A DNA stretch of 64,000 nt from positions 15,438,001-15,502,000 of the forward strand of contig OX485803.1 in NCBI GenBank assembly GCA_950295325.1, read 5' to 3'. This DNA is from Polytrichum commune (Eukaryota; Streptophyta; Polytrichopsida; Polytrichales; Polytrichaceae). A model generated the notes under the pieces. The model was not told where the DNA came from. It saw nothing but the letters and a program-made list of their open reading frames with translations, and did no database searches. A program made the position numbers and the translations under genes. Positions 1 to 13,500 of the stretch are shown piece after piece; position 1 is the first letter of the stretch, and each line of letters starts with the position of its first letter.

Positions 1-470
1 GATTCTTACACACATAAGCAGTTAGACACACTGGATTCATAGACACAACCAACTAGACACGTTGGATTCATTCACACAAGTACCTGATCTAAGACAAGCA
101 ATTAGACACACTGGATTCACACTCACAAGCAACTAGACAACTGGATTCATACACACAAGTAGCTGATTTTACACAAGCAATTAGACACACTGGATTCATA
201 CACACAAGTAGCCGGTCTAACACAAGCAACTAGACACACTGGATTCATACACACAAGTAGCTGATCTTACCCAAGCAATTAGACACACTGGATTCATAGA
301 CAGAAGTAACTGGACATACTGGACATACTGGACTCATGATACACACAATTAAGTGGACACACTGGATTCATTCACACAAATAGCTGAATTTCTAACACAA
401 GAACTGAAATACACTGGATTCATACACACAAGTAGCTGAATTTCTAACACAAGCAATTAGACACACTGGA
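1..470. repeat. Minisatellite, about 50 bp unit
   Basis: Imperfect tandem repeat running off the left edge of the window. The unit is about 49-59 bp and combines a block like CACACAAGTAGCTGA, a block like ACACAAGCAATTAGACA and the block CACTGGATTCATA. About seven to eight units are visible, several with internal deletions, and one holds a local triplication of a GGACATACT-like motif near 310-330. No coding frame is associated with it. The true left end is outside the window. Confidence 0.85.
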
Positions 471-711
471 TTCGTAACACTAAGATGTGAGTCCAGTGAG
501 GATAGAGTGAGTTATCCTGTAGAGTGTGGCTGCTGCAGTTGCGTCCGATAATAAGTTAGTATCCGTCCCGGCTCCCAACCAGGCTCTCAGGTAACATGCT
601 TAGCACCCCTTCGTCAATCTTGACTGGTGGCTCAGCGGTCGGCGGCGAGATTGGTGCAATTTTTCATTTTGTGTGTGCGTCCAAGTTCCATGACTGGTGT
701 GTGATGCACAG

Positions 712-936
712 GTATGATCGGGGAGAACCGGCAGTTAGTTACAGATGAACCGGTTGCGTTTGAGAAATAAGTGGTTAAATTGCAAGACTTCAGGAGAAAT
801 TACCGATCACTTTAGAGGAATTTATGGAATATACCTCAAATTAATATAGAAAATCCGGAGGATGTCAACATGTAACCGGTTGGACTTGCAAACACTAGGA
901 TCTCAACCGATTATGCCCAAAAATCTCCCCGATCAC
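712..936 (+). mobile_element. MULE-like MITE, AACCGGTT-rich family, copy 1
   Basis: Non-autonomous element of 225 bp. The ends are inverted repeats around GATCGGGGAGA (715-726) and TCTCCCCGATCAC (924-936). It is flanked by a perfect 10 bp direct repeat TGATGCACAG at 702-711 and 937-946, read as the TSD; 9-10 bp duplications point to the Mutator-like superfamily. The interior is rich in AACCGGTT-type palindromes. Related copies lie at 49805-50428 and 52002-52216, with fragments near 15376-15560 and 52323-52395. No protein is encoded. Confidence 0.75.
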
Positions 937-946
937 TGATGCACAG

Positions 947-3900
947 CCTTTGAAACCAGAGCTTCGCATGACATATGTAATTGTTTCACTCCATCCACAA
1001 GATTCTGCAAGGTTCCGGAACATCTTTTGCTAAGAATATTCCCTGTCTATGCGCGAATCATGGAATCTGGATTGAATTTTTGGGCACAAACTAATAACTT
1101 GACTTAATTCTAGCTAAGCATCTCTAATGATGGATCCATCCACCTGATGTGGGAATGGATCCATAAGGGAGCGGGTCTTGAATGATTACTTTTTTTTCCG
1201 ATCAAGGGTCACTTCTGCAACAATATTGTACACGTGCGCAGTTGATAGTACGAGATAATTAGAAATTTACTCATTTCATTTTGCTTATCGTTTTCGGAGC
1301 TCATGCATAAATTATATTCTATCATTATCAAGGAGTTAAAGTAGCCGACCCATTCCTGACCACCATCCCATATTCGTAGCTTAAGTCAACATGTTTTCGT
1401 GTAACACAATATCAATCTCTGGTCAGTGCTAAAATGTCATGGTCGAAATCCAACTTAGTCAAATGTCAATGGTTAAGTTGACAATTAGGACTAGATTGCA
1501 AGCATATTTAGGTGTCACAATTGTCGATTACGTGATCAAGTGTTCACCATTTTGTAACCGATCGGTGATTGGAAATAGGGTAGCCTATATCACGAGTATA
1601 CATCATAAAGAATATCCACTTGACAAAATTTCACAGTAATTTGGTTATTGTGAAAAAAACCATGAAAAACTATGAATTGCTTCTTATAGTCTCCATTTCT
1701 CTACATGGAGATTTTTTTCTCCAATCACACCTGCACCACAAGATTTGCTAAATTTCTAAATAGGTTGGGAATGGGTTCAACTTGGCTATTGTAGTGAGGA
1801 TTCCTTTTTTCTTCATCGATAATGGGTGCTCAAGATGAGTAAGTTAGGTCCACTCACCCTTATGGGTTCTAACTTCTAGCATGTGTCATGTAGGTACATA
1901 TCCGAGTCTTTAAGAAAATTAGATATGAAAGAATTCAAACTAGAATTCAATTGATAGGTATTTACCTTGATTCCAAAATAAGAAGCTCGGTTTTTATGTT
2001 CTAGGTTGTCATTGTTCTTCACTTGGATTTTCTATTAAGCACATGAGTTCATATGATCCTTATCAAGGATGTGCATATGAATGTGATGTGACCCCTAATC
2101 AAGTCATGTCACAAATGACGGGAAGTCCTTGACGTGATGAATTTTTTCTACTGTAGTAATGATTCTAGTAGAAAAAGTTTACTTTTTGGGTCAACTGCTT
2201 TGGTCAACTACTACTAAAAAAAATCAAACTTTAAAACTCCAATTTTTTTGAACCATTAGGTCTTGTTGGCTTCAAGATCTAATGGTCCTAATTTTTGTGG
2301 AGTACTCAAGCTTTTTGTTTTTCTTGAAGTCCACTACTACTTAATTAACAATTACACTGAGAAATGTAATAGTACCCAAGAACTTAAATTTGCAAATTGG
2401 ATATTGGACCATCATAGTTATTTCAACTTCGTAAGTAGAAAGTTATACTCTCAATCTTCTCAAGTTGTATTTTCCTTTTCAATTGTGGTACTCTAAGCGT
2501 GAATTTCCATGTGGGCCGCTTGCCCACTAGGTTCTAGACAATAATGGGTCATAGGTGTTTGCATGTAGTTCAGCACAAGCCACCATCCAAATTGGTAAAA
2601 ATAAGTTGGTTAGGCCGAAAATAGTGGCAATTTTGTGCAATATTTTTAGAGATGGAGAAGAGAAAATGGTGAGGAATGCAAGTTGTTTTGTAATCCTATT
2701 CCTTGTAGATAATTACCTACAATTTCTCAAAGAGGCAAGTAAGACAAAGCCCCTATTAATTGTACAGTAGAGTCTCCCTAATTCGAGCATCAAAATATCC
2801 TACTTTGCATACAAATGCACACAAAATGGTTAACTCAATGGCACCCAAAAGTGATCTCAAGTGGTGTAAACAAGACCTATCCAGCCAATCATTGCATATG
2901 GCCTATCATTGCATCTTTTTGGGTCACCATTTCTACAATTAGACATTTTGGGTTCACAAAAGAATCATTCTACTCCTAATCAGTGAACCAATAGTGGTCA
3001 TTCACATGTTTTCCTTTATTCTATCTTACATATCAAAATATTGTCCTTCCACCTTCTAACAACCACATCGGTGAAAAGTATTGTGCATATTGTGCATATT
3101 TTCATGTCGACATGTTACCTCCCCACAATTTTCAAAGAAATTGGACTCTATCAATTTTGTAAAAAATTGGGTTTTGAAGTTCACTAACCTGCAACTTAAT
3201 CCAACGAGCCCATTAGAGAACTTATGAGTCCGTTAGAATTGTTATCAATTCTCCTAACAATTTAAGGGACTCGACAGTTTTAAGGGACTCGTAACTTATG
3301 ACAGTTCTCTTTGCATGATTACAATAGTTCTCCTTGAAATACTCTTAAGGGACTCATCAGTTCTCAGAAGCATGAGTCCCTTAAAACTATTTTAATCATG
3401 TTAGGAGAATGTTTGCAAAGGTTGCCGATGTTTTTAACCCGGGTGGCCTAGATATAAAATAATATTATTATTATTCTTAATCCATGAAGCAACCCCAACA
3501 ACAAGGGTGGACATTATTATATCCCCTCCATAGTAATGGTTGTTTGAGGTTGGCATTGGCAGGTCTCATGGGAATGTTCTAAACTGGCCAGTTGCAACTG
3601 GGCCGATGCTATAGCTGACCATTGTACATGAGCATCTAAGGTCCATTTCACATGAGGGGTCGAGGTCTTCAAAATCTGAAGCCAATTCACATGAAATTTT
3701 CACTCGAGCCAAACAGGGAGGAAGCTATTACACAACTCCAAGGAAACAAGTTGGGTTTCCATTTCGATCCAACCCAATTCTCTTCCGTAAGCCATGTCAA
3801 ATTATCTTCAGTGCATTGAAATATAATTGCACCTCATTAAAATATGAATTCCAAGAAATAGCCTTGACTCCATCAATAAATGCCTTGGGTTTGATTTAGT

Positions 3901-4958
3901 GGATTACACCAATCACATACAAGGATTCATGCTGTCACAGCCCCAAATTGGCCAACTCCTCATGTAAAGCAGCCCAAATTCATACCATGCCATGCTCATA
4001 ATGATGTGTGTCTTCTGTGTATACAGAGCTGAAGACTTGTGGACTTAGTCCATTTCCAAGCCTGAATTTCATCAACTACCTTTGTTGACTGGGATAGTTG
4101 AAGTCTGATTTTCAGTTATATAAACTAAGGTTATGCGCATTCTATATTCCTCTGAAAGTCAAGTACAGGATTTCCTCGTCCCACACAAGTGTGGAATCTA
4201 TCTGAACATGTAGAATAATATTTTTGAACTAGGAGCTCCGGAATTGCAGCAGGTTCATTCAACAGCTCATACCTCTGCTGATCTCCTGTGTTGGAGCAGC
4301 AAATGGACTACTAACATCAGCTTTTTTGACCTTCAAAAGCAAGATCACGTGCTACATCCCACCTTCAAAGTTCATATATATCCAAAAACATTTTGCCTAC
4401 CAAATTATGTCACAGGTCCTCTCTCAAGATCTGTAATTCTCAGTAAATGGAGAGAGGGCCTCTATGATGTAGTTGGTGGACAATGACATTTTTGGATACA
4501 TGTAGGGGCTTGTGGATGGGACATACCATGCTGATTTGCTTTAAAAGGCTTTAAAAGACTTGGTTGATGCCCGGTTGTGGTTCCATGAGTGGTTATGGTA
4601 CTCCCTGATCTCTTGGTATGTAACTTTTGCAAGCTTTTCGAGCAGACATTGCATGAGCACTAAGATACACGACACATGCATCTATCTCATCTGGCCAACC
4701 CAGAAACAATTGCAACACAGAATTTGCATGTTTTGAAGATATAGTCCCTACACAAGAGTGCAAGGGGGAAGAGCAAGAACATAGGCAGATATGCCCTCAG
4801 TAGCACTGTAGTCCGGCCTGAAAAGGTCCCTATGGATGGCCAAGGAGGAAAGACTGTATAAACGGATTTGGAGAGCAAGTGAAGGGCCTATGAAAGCCAA
4901 AAATTGTTTGCTTTCATCAACATCCATTACAACTCATTGAACATATATTTCAAAGCCC
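947..4958. other. Gene-free stretch downstream of ALS
   Basis: About 4 kb of AT-rich DNA with only short chance reading frames. A pogo-type terminus, TA followed by CAGTAGAGTCTCCCT, begins at 2762-2764 without a recognised partner. Repeated GGGACTC/GAGTCCC motifs occur at 3240-3390. The last few hundred bases, 4958 down to about 4600, should hold the ALS 3' UTR and poly(A) site on the minus strand, but I could not place the cleavage site. Confidence 0.5.
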
Positions 4959-7900
4959 CTAATATATTTGTCGGCCATCACCTTCTGTAATAATCTCCTT
5001 GAAACTTGCCCCTCCAGGAATCATGGGTAGCACATGTTCCTATTTTTCAATAAATAAGAAACCACTCGTCAGCCAACTGCATCAGCATATTATAAAAACT
5101 GTCTTCATTCCTATAAGTTGAGATGGACATCTGTTTATTGGCGGTGTGGTTACAACAACAATTACGATAACAACAACAGTAGTATTTGCAATCCTAGGAA
5201 GAGGGTTTAGGGTTAAGGGTAAATAAAAACCTGATGAGGAACAATAACATCGAGTAGGTAGGGCCCTTCTGTATCAAGCATTGTCTGAATAGCAGCCTTC
5301 AAGTCTTCTTTCCGAGTCACACGTGCTGAGGGTACCTGTTTTCCCAGACGAAAACAGTAGGTGTCACATAAAAGAACCCACCATGAACAAATGAGGATAG
5401 TGTGTAAACTAAGATCCATTTCTCTGAACTGCATCTGATGCTTTTGGCACAAAAATCATGGAAAGCTGGAAAAAAATTATATGCATTATACCTCCAACTG
5501 AGAAGAGAATTAAGTGATCATTCCAAGTACCTTGAAGCCCTCAGCAACTTTGCAGAAATCTGGGTAAATTTCCGCTTCTGACTCTGGGTCTCCCAAATAG
5601 GTGTGAGCACGGTTTGCCTTATAAAACCTGTCTTCCCATTGCACCACCATGCCTAGATGTTGATTGTTCAACACCATAATCTTGACTGGCAGCTTCTCCA
5701 CATGTATGGTAGCCAATTCCTACAAATAAAACCAATGTGAGGATCAACATCAATGAGATAGTACATGTTCACATAAGATCTAACATAAGGTGAAATCAAC
5801 AAGTCTAACCAAGAATTCCCTTCAATTAGGCCTTTGAGGGTCTATAGTAAATGCCCAGTCAAGCCAGACCAGCTTGTTACTATAAAGTGAATACACCCAT
5901 TTTGATTACTAATCTGGATTTTGACATCTACATTTGATGTATGGATCATGCATTTGAGCACAAAATATGGTCATTTAGGATGGTGTTCTTGGACAAAAAT
6001 CACAGAAAAATTAGCTCAAATGCAGATCAATAAACCACTCATCACCATCTAGAGCTGCTTTTGTGTAATGACCATTCAGTGTTATTGAGCATCTTGACTT
6101 TCATTGATCATGTCTAAAGCACAGGATATCCATAGTTCAAAGACTCAATTGTATTGCCCTCCTCATGTATTTGCTAGTCAACGAACAATTAGTTTGTTGA
6201 CACCAATATAACAGCAGCAAGTCTTTCAAGTGTCCATTATATCTATTCCTACATGACATAAATAATTCAAATATTTTAATTAGAAGAAGATGCATAATGT
6301 TAAGAAGCCACTAGAATAGACTCCTGAATCGACTGAAATGTTTAAAACATAAACCTGAACATGCTTCCACCCCAATACACTACCTTCTTGAACATTCAGC
6401 AAAATATTAAATAATGCCATACAATTCCAATGTAAGAACCCCACAAAATCTATGGCCTCAGTCACCTGAATATTCATGACAAAGCTTCCATCTCCATCAA
6501 TGTCAACAACAGGGATATTTGGTCGTGTAGCTGCTGCACCAAGGGCAGCTGGCAAACCGAATCCCATAGCACCAAGCCCTGAATGATACAGAAATAATGT
6601 TGGTCAGGTAAGAAAATCAAATGGATGGAACTCTGCTGATAGATTTGGATGCCAAAAGTTTCAACTATAACTATCTTGAAGCCATGTGGAACTTTACCTC
6701 CTGATGTAAGCCACCGCCGTGGTTCCTCGTATCCAAACCACTGAGCAGCCCACATTTGGTGCTGCCCAACACCTGTGGATATGATTGCATTACCTCCAGT
6801 CAACTCATGCAAAACCTGGATTGCATGCTGTGGGACAATGACGTTGTTTTCAAGTTTGGGAAATTTCATTGGCCACTTCAATTTTTGCATATCTAGCTCT
6901 GCTCGCCATTCTGAGAAGTCAAAACTTTCTGCTGAACCCTGTGACCACATTATCCACACATTATGACATCAACAAAGAGCTCAAGCAATCACCACATAAG
7001 CTTTGTTAACAGAGACTGAGCAAATTTGAATTAAAAAGCTCTCGTGTCTATAAGGATATGATTGTTTACAACAGGAACATTTTCAGCTGATTCATGCAGA
7101 GTCTTTGACCATGTTGAATTTCTCAATTGGAACATCCAAAGAGGATGATCATGAAGAAACTCAAATAAAATATTTAAATCAGCAGTTTGGTTGTTACTTA
7201 GCACTCATATCCTCTGGAATTGAATACAAGGACAATGTGGCATGGAGACCTGTAAAACCAAGAGAGATAAATACACTTCTCTACACAAAAATAGGTACGG
7301 ACCAGTGAAGTTAGTACCTTCAACTGATCTCCAAATCATATGATGAAAACTCTAATGTAAGCATCAAAATTTCTCAACAACTGCTCCTTTAAAAAAAGAT
7401 CAAGAGAACAAAGCTTACTCAATCCAAAAATGACATAAGTTGACAGGGTAAATGAATACTAGCATTACCTCTTTTAATAACTCGTTGAGTGCAGCAAGAG
7501 ATAGCTTCAAATCTGCACATAGGGACACATGAGGCTGCTTGTTCTTTCCAATTTCAGCAGGATCGATATCAATATGAACAATGCTGGCTCTTGAGGCGAA
7601 GGACTCCAACTTCCCCGTCACTCGATCATCAAACCGTACTCCAAATGCTAGTAAAACGTCTGCTTGGTCAATGGCGTAATTTGCATAAACAGTCCCGTGC
7701 ATACCCAACATTGACAAGTATCGATCATCTGAAGCAGGGAACGTTCCCAGACCCATTAAAGTTGATGTCACAGGTATACCAGTGAGATCTACGAATTCTC
7801 TAAGCTCCTTGCTAGCATGTAAACATCCACCTCCACAGTAAACCACAGGCTTCTTAGCACTCCCTAATATACGAATAATCTGTTCAAGTAGAGAGATTTG

Positions 7901-9705
7901 AGGAGGACAGGGCAGTCGCTTCAGATATGACTGTAGCTTCATTCCTTGACTCCAGTCTGGGATAGCAAGCTGTTGTTGGATGTCTTTTGGAATATCGACA
8001 AGAACTGGACCAGGTCGGCCAGAAGAAGCCAGGAAAAATGCCTCTCGAATAACTCGTGGGATATCATCTACATTCATCACCAAATAATTGTGTTTGGTAA
8101 TGGATCGAGTCACCTGCACATGGTAACAGGCGTACACAGTGAGCTGTTTGTAAAGACCAATATTCTAGTCACTAGGATGCCAGAACTCCCCAACGTAAGC
8201 TCAGCAACAAACTGTGCCACATAGTCGACAACGACACCTTGTTTTTTCATTCAGCCTTCCTGAAGGTCAGTCAGGACGCCCGACACATTGGTAGTGAGGA
8301 GGCTTAGGTGATCAGTGACTAACACACTTAATCAGCAGTACGAACTTAAAAGATCAAACAAAGTAGGAGAAAACTGCTCAACGAATGTGTCAAGGCAAGA
8401 ACACCAAAATGAACATCCCACCATTTCACCCCATAAAACAAAAGAAACAAAGCCCAATTGAGTGACAACACCATTCTAAATGCACAATTCTTCCAGAGAG
8501 CAAGAAGTTGGTTTACTAAACCCACGCCACGCACACAATGCTAATTAGAATACCACGCTCTGTGACATAATTTCTTATGAAGCATTTGCACCCAAAACAG
8601 CACATGTGTGAACGGAATGAAGGTCTTCATCCCTTAGTGACCATGCAACACCCCAATACCAGCTCTAAGTTCGTCACACATCTTAAAAGTGATATTAGAC
8701 TACCATATTCTGGAAAACGTAAGAACACATTTGTAGCGTCTCATGCTTCTCTGGCCTTCGCAACATAAGGTTGAAAATGGTCACAGTGCGAGCAAAAGAA
8801 ACACAGTGAAAAATGTAAGAATGCTTGCATATGGTGCTCAATTGTCGATGGCTAAGCTGAAGAATGCTGCCCAAAAGCCTTGTCCGGATGTAGGAAACTA
8901 TCAGAAGAAACGTGCCTGCGGAAACCAGCAACCAAATGTGCTAACTTTCTCAGAGTATGCCATACCTCCACAACATTGGTGAACAGTTCTAAGAGTGAGC
9001 TGTACGTACCTCCACAATTGGTGTTTCTTGAAAGGCGTCAGTGCCGATAAACCTACGTGGCACCTGGCCAGTGATAGCAACAAGAGGCACGCTGTCCAAG
9101 AGCGCATCCGCCAATCCAGTGACGAGATTGGTAGCTCCCGGCCCCGACGTGGCGATGCAAACCCCCACGCGCCCGGATGACTTAGCGTATCCCTCCGCGG
9201 CAAAAATCTCACCTTGCTCATGTCTACACAGCACATTCCTTATGGTCTCAGACCTTGTCAAAGCCTGGTGAATCTCCATGGACGCACCGCCCGGGTAGGC
9301 AAATGTGACATCCACGCCCTCCCGCTCCAACGCCTCAACCAAAATGTCGGAGCCCTTTCGAGGCTCATCGTCCTTATACCGTGAGGTGAAACCTTGAGGA
9401 ATGGGCGCACTTATGTTACTACTGCTACTCGACCCAATGAAATCAGGTAAAGGCACATTATTCTGCTCCCTAACCGCCACGGCGGTCTGCTCCCCCGCTC
9501 TTGCATCAGCACAGACCACACGACCACCACACCTTCGTCCATCTCTCTTCCCGAAATTTTCCACCCTCCCTAACCCTAGCTGGCGTGGCTTCAAAGCCCT
9601 CGCAATCACTTCATGCGAATTAGCCGTCTTGTCACCACCACTCTTCAGAGCGCCGCCCGCTAAAATTTGCACAGCGGCGCCCGCTCTGCAGCACGCCTGC
9701 GCCAT
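4959..9705 (-). CDS. ALS: Acetolactate (acetohydroxyacid) synthase catalytic subunit, plastid
   Basis: ThDP- and FAD-dependent enzyme of the first common step of valine, leucine and isoleucine synthesis in plastids; target of sulfonylurea and imidazolinone herbicides. Coding exons on the minus strand: 9705-9010, 8113-7469, 6938-6698, 6578-6466, 5719-5531, 5335-5231, 5039-4959. All junctions are GT-AG and keep frame, giving 689 aa (Arabidopsis 670). Residues 1 to about 85 look like a transit peptide. Catalytic Glu163 lies in RHEQGE; the ThDP motif GDGSF...LNNQ spans exons 4-5. Herbicide-site residues at a constant +19 offset to Arabidopsis are Ala141, Pro216, Ala224, Asp395 and Trp593, all wild type; the Ser653 equivalent is Gly672. 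The first ATG of the long GC-rich exon was taken as start. Intact and probably functional. Confidence 0.97.
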
Positions 9706-9732
9706 GCTTTGTCGCCCTCCCTGTCCACACCA

Positions 9733-10370
9733 CAGCCGCTCATCACAATCCTGCTATGGATGAAAACCGAGAACTAGGACCAAACCTTATATAACGCAAA
9801 ATTCAGGCCCTGACTATGAACGGCGACATTTCATCCACGAAGGCTCACATCACATGCCTGCTCTTGATGAAGCCGAGAAATACGACCAGACCTCACATAA
9901 TCGACACAAAAGAGGGCAAATTCTAAACTCTGACTATGTGTGGTGACATTACAGCGCGCTGAACCTTGGAACGACATCCACAGAGGATCTTATCACAATC
10001 CTGCTCTTCATGAAACTGAGGAATAGGACCAAATCCTCACATAACGCAAAATTTGAGCTCTGACCAAGTACGGCAACACTGCAACGCCCTGAGCCTTACA
10101 AATGACATCCACGGAGGCTCTCATCACATACCTGCTCTTGATGTAGAGAAATAGGACCAGACCTCACATAGCCGACAGAAAAGAGCACAAAATTTGAGCT
10201 CTGACTATGTGGGGCGACATTGCAACAACCTGAAATTCTAAAATGAGATCCACAGAGGCTTCCGTCCCCAATCCTACTCTTGGCAAAACCGAGGAACAGG
10301 ACAAGACCTCAATAAATAGAGACAGAGGACTTCAATTTTGAGCTGTGACAAGACACTGCGACATTACAGC
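9733..10370 (-). repeat. Tandem repeat, about 140 bp unit, in the ALS leader intron
   Basis: About 4.5 diverged copies of a 130-144 bp unit. Anchor motifs ATCCACRGAGGCT start near 9833, 9977, 10107 and 10248; each unit also has AGGACCARACCTCACATAA- and GACTATG-like blocks. The array lies just upstream of the ALS start codon and within the presumed 5' leader intron. Its proximal unit contains the likely 3' splice acceptor (minus strand, after 9754 or 9751), and the matching CAGG-like sequence recurs in the other units near 9857, 10001, 10131 and 10272. Confidence 0.75.
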
Positions 10371-10418
10371 GAGTTGAGAGGTGAGATGGGATGAGATGTG
10401 GTATTGAGAGACGCTTAC

Positions 10419-10560
10419 CTGTGTGAGAAGCTGAGATTGGGGAGCCTGCGAGGCAAATGGAATGTGAGTGATCTACGAGGACGGCTGCGGTGGAGGAGGA
10501 GAAGTGCTAAACCTCGAGAGCCCAAACCCTGGGCTGCTTGGGGAGTCGTCGACAATGTGA
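10419..10560 (-). other. Probable ALS 5' leader exon ending in a splice donor
   Basis: On the minus strand a pyrimidine-rich stretch with TCTCCTCCTCC and CTCAGCTTCTCACACAG ends in CAG|GTAAGC at 10419/10418, a near-consensus donor. It is oriented and spaced to be a non-coding first exon of ALS, joined across the repeat-bearing intron to about 9753 and then to the ATG at 9705. The transcription start is not visible and the upstream limit is approximate. Confidence 0.45.
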
Positions 10561-13500
10561 GTCAGTAGAGGGGTTTTGGCCCCTCCCTAAAGTGCACCGT
10601 CGCCGTCTGCCCGACGCTGAATGCCGCTGCCCGGACGCTAAAAGATGGAGGACAGGTGTGCTTTAAGGGTTGTTGATACAACCCTCAACCCTTTTCTATG
10701 ACGTGTTGGTAAAGTAACTTAACATTTCCAAAAGTATGTTTTGAGAAATATCATATAACATGACATTACTAAGCTCCACTTGCTGCCATTTATTTTAGGG
10801 GCACTTTAGATGGGGTCCACATGCCAAGAACATAATTTAGGGGACCAATTTTGAAGCGATTTGAGTCAATTTGAACCCTTGAACTGGACTTTCTCTTGGA
10901 CCCTATTTTTTCAAATGATTCTCTAAAATATGAGCTCTCCTTTAGAGCTTCATTTCTTGGTTCGAACCGTTCAGAACATTATTAAGGAGTGTGCATTCAT
11001 TCATGTCGACCCTGACAATACAATCATGGGATGTTGCAGCTAGTGCACATTCAATCTAAATGTGCACTAATTGCAGCATCCCATGGTCATATTCTCGGGA
11101 CCCACACGAACAAATGCACAATGCCTAATAATGTTATGTTAGTGTTTCCCTCCAAAATGATGGCATGTAGAAAACACCTTACTTTGCCTCTTGTGTGTTT
11201 TGGACCCTCAACTAAAAGCCTTTGGTTCAATTCACACCTCGCGGCCAATAAAAATTGCTTCATTTTGTTGGACCCCCATCTAACCTCCTCTTAGGTAGGA
11301 GAATGATCCAACTAAGCTTTGAGGCATTATGTTGCATAAAATCCTTTTGGATTTTCTTTCATTTGCCCAACTAGTTTCCACTATCCAGTCCATTCGGCAC
11401 ATTGGGGCACGTGGGGGTGGATTGTGCCATGTAAATGGCATGATAATAACAAAGAGAGGGGGGAAAAAACAACAACAACAACAACTATAAGTTGATTTAT
11501 GTAATACAACAAGTAGTCATGAATCCTCTCATATCAAAGCCAAAGGGATTTTTTTTTCAAAAAGAATTCGTCATAATTACAAATCTTCTTGTTTTAATGA
11601 CAATTTCTTTGGATAGGATTGTTCATATTTATAAATTTTAGATATTGGTGGTAAAAAGTTTGAAACATTAAATGATATTGAAGTGATCATATTGTAAATT
11701 GTCTCACACGATGTGAGCACTTTGTGAGGTATAGAAGATAACCATTCTTAAAATATGGTCAGGTTTTATATATATATATATGGTCAAGTATGGTGATTTT
11801 ATATAGTATTTTATGTAAAATTATTTAGGTTATTTGTAGATTTTAATTGAGTTTATAATATTCTTCAAGAGCTTGACACTATTCTCTTTTCTATTTGGTA
11901 CCACACATTGTTCATGCTAGTGCCAAGCATATGCTACATCATAGGGCTCATGGTAATAACGGCAACCAATATGACCAAACCTACCTATCTCCTCACATTT
12001 CTCCTACCCAGTGTAAGGTGGACTTAGACTTGGATAGCCAGTGAACTTCTCCCGTGGGTCAAGTTGGATTCAAATTGAAAACTTAGAAAATGCACCCCAT
12101 GTTGCAATTGATCCTTGAATCTTTGCACCAAGAAGTTGGCCCATCAAATATGATTGTGATGACTTGAAGAATGTTGTATTGATTGAGAGGGAGTATTCGA
12201 TTTTCAAGACTAATATTTCTCAAATGAATAATAGACTCACACGTATGTAGGCCTAGGGCCTTAAAGGAAGAGAAAAAAAGTTAAAGTATCTCATACTATG
12301 AAAATTTATATCTAACAAATACTCATTGTGTTTAAAAAATTTATTCCATTTACTAGTATATAGTCCTAAGGATTTGAGGATCAAAGTACCTTACAATATT
12401 AAAATTTACATGTTATTATCCAGTATACAAAATTTCTACATATATCTAATATGAGGGTTGTGGGTGGGTGTAAGGGTGAGAATCTTTGTAGAGTATGAAT
12501 CACGTGTCATAATGGGGTATTTTCAAGGGGCTATGAGGTCATGCACACATTCGTGGGATATTCTGCATATTTGAACAATTCTATTGGAAAATACCTATTA
12601 TATTCTCATACATGAAATTTTAATACCCTATTTTTCTAATACTCTTAAATTTTTCAATTTGAAACATTAAATGGGATGATTTCATCTATTATTCTACCAC
12701 CGGAAGGCCAATTAAACCCCTCCCCCTCTCCTGCTATCTTCTAGTACATAACCTATTTATTAAATGATATACTAGAATCAATAAAGAAAATACTCCTTTG
12801 GTAAGATGAATTCACAAAAGTGCAAGCTCAATTTCATGATTTTACAAACCAATTAAGCAATAGGTTCTACCAATTTCATGGAAATCAAAAACAGGGGTGT
12901 CACCATCTCTAGGCCCGAGTAGGGCGGGCCTACCATGGGCATGAAAGCCCACTTGAAAGCCTATGTCATATACATAAAATGAATTTTCTTGGAAAAAATG
13001 TGCCCTAGATAAAATTCGATTTCCCGAGTGGGCCTACCCTTAAAATCAAGGTTGGTGATGCCCCTGATCGCGAACCAAGTTCTCTATATGGAGAACCAAT
13101 TGAACTTGAACTTTCAACCATTTTCACTACATGTTGTGAACAACTAATTCTTTCTATGTTGCATACATGCCATTACTTTATATTCAACTATAAATAGAAA
13201 GACTACTCCCAATAAAAGACATATTATTATTCCAAGTATTCTCGCTAAAATACCAATGATATATAATCCGATTTTTCTAAACTGAGTAGAATGGATAGGT
13301 ATTATTAGTAAAGAAGAAGAAGTTAATTGGGGCTTATCTGGACAATGTTACGTGCTTCTGGAATTCAATGGGATCTTCGGAAAGTGGATCATTATGAAAT
13401 TTTTTCTATTTCATTTCATAAAGAAAAATAATAAAAATAATAAAAAGATATATAGATATATAGATATATAGATATATAGATAGATAGATAGATAGATATT

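Noticed and set aside
1..470. CRISPR-like direct repeats
   Set aside because: Repeats are imperfect, contiguous and without unique spacers; the context is a plant nuclear genome. It is a minisatellite.
8989..9705. ALS exon 1 reading through to a VRTAHS end
   Set aside because: The last residues lie beyond a GT donor at 9009; joining to 8113 continues the conserved VTRSITKHN segment.
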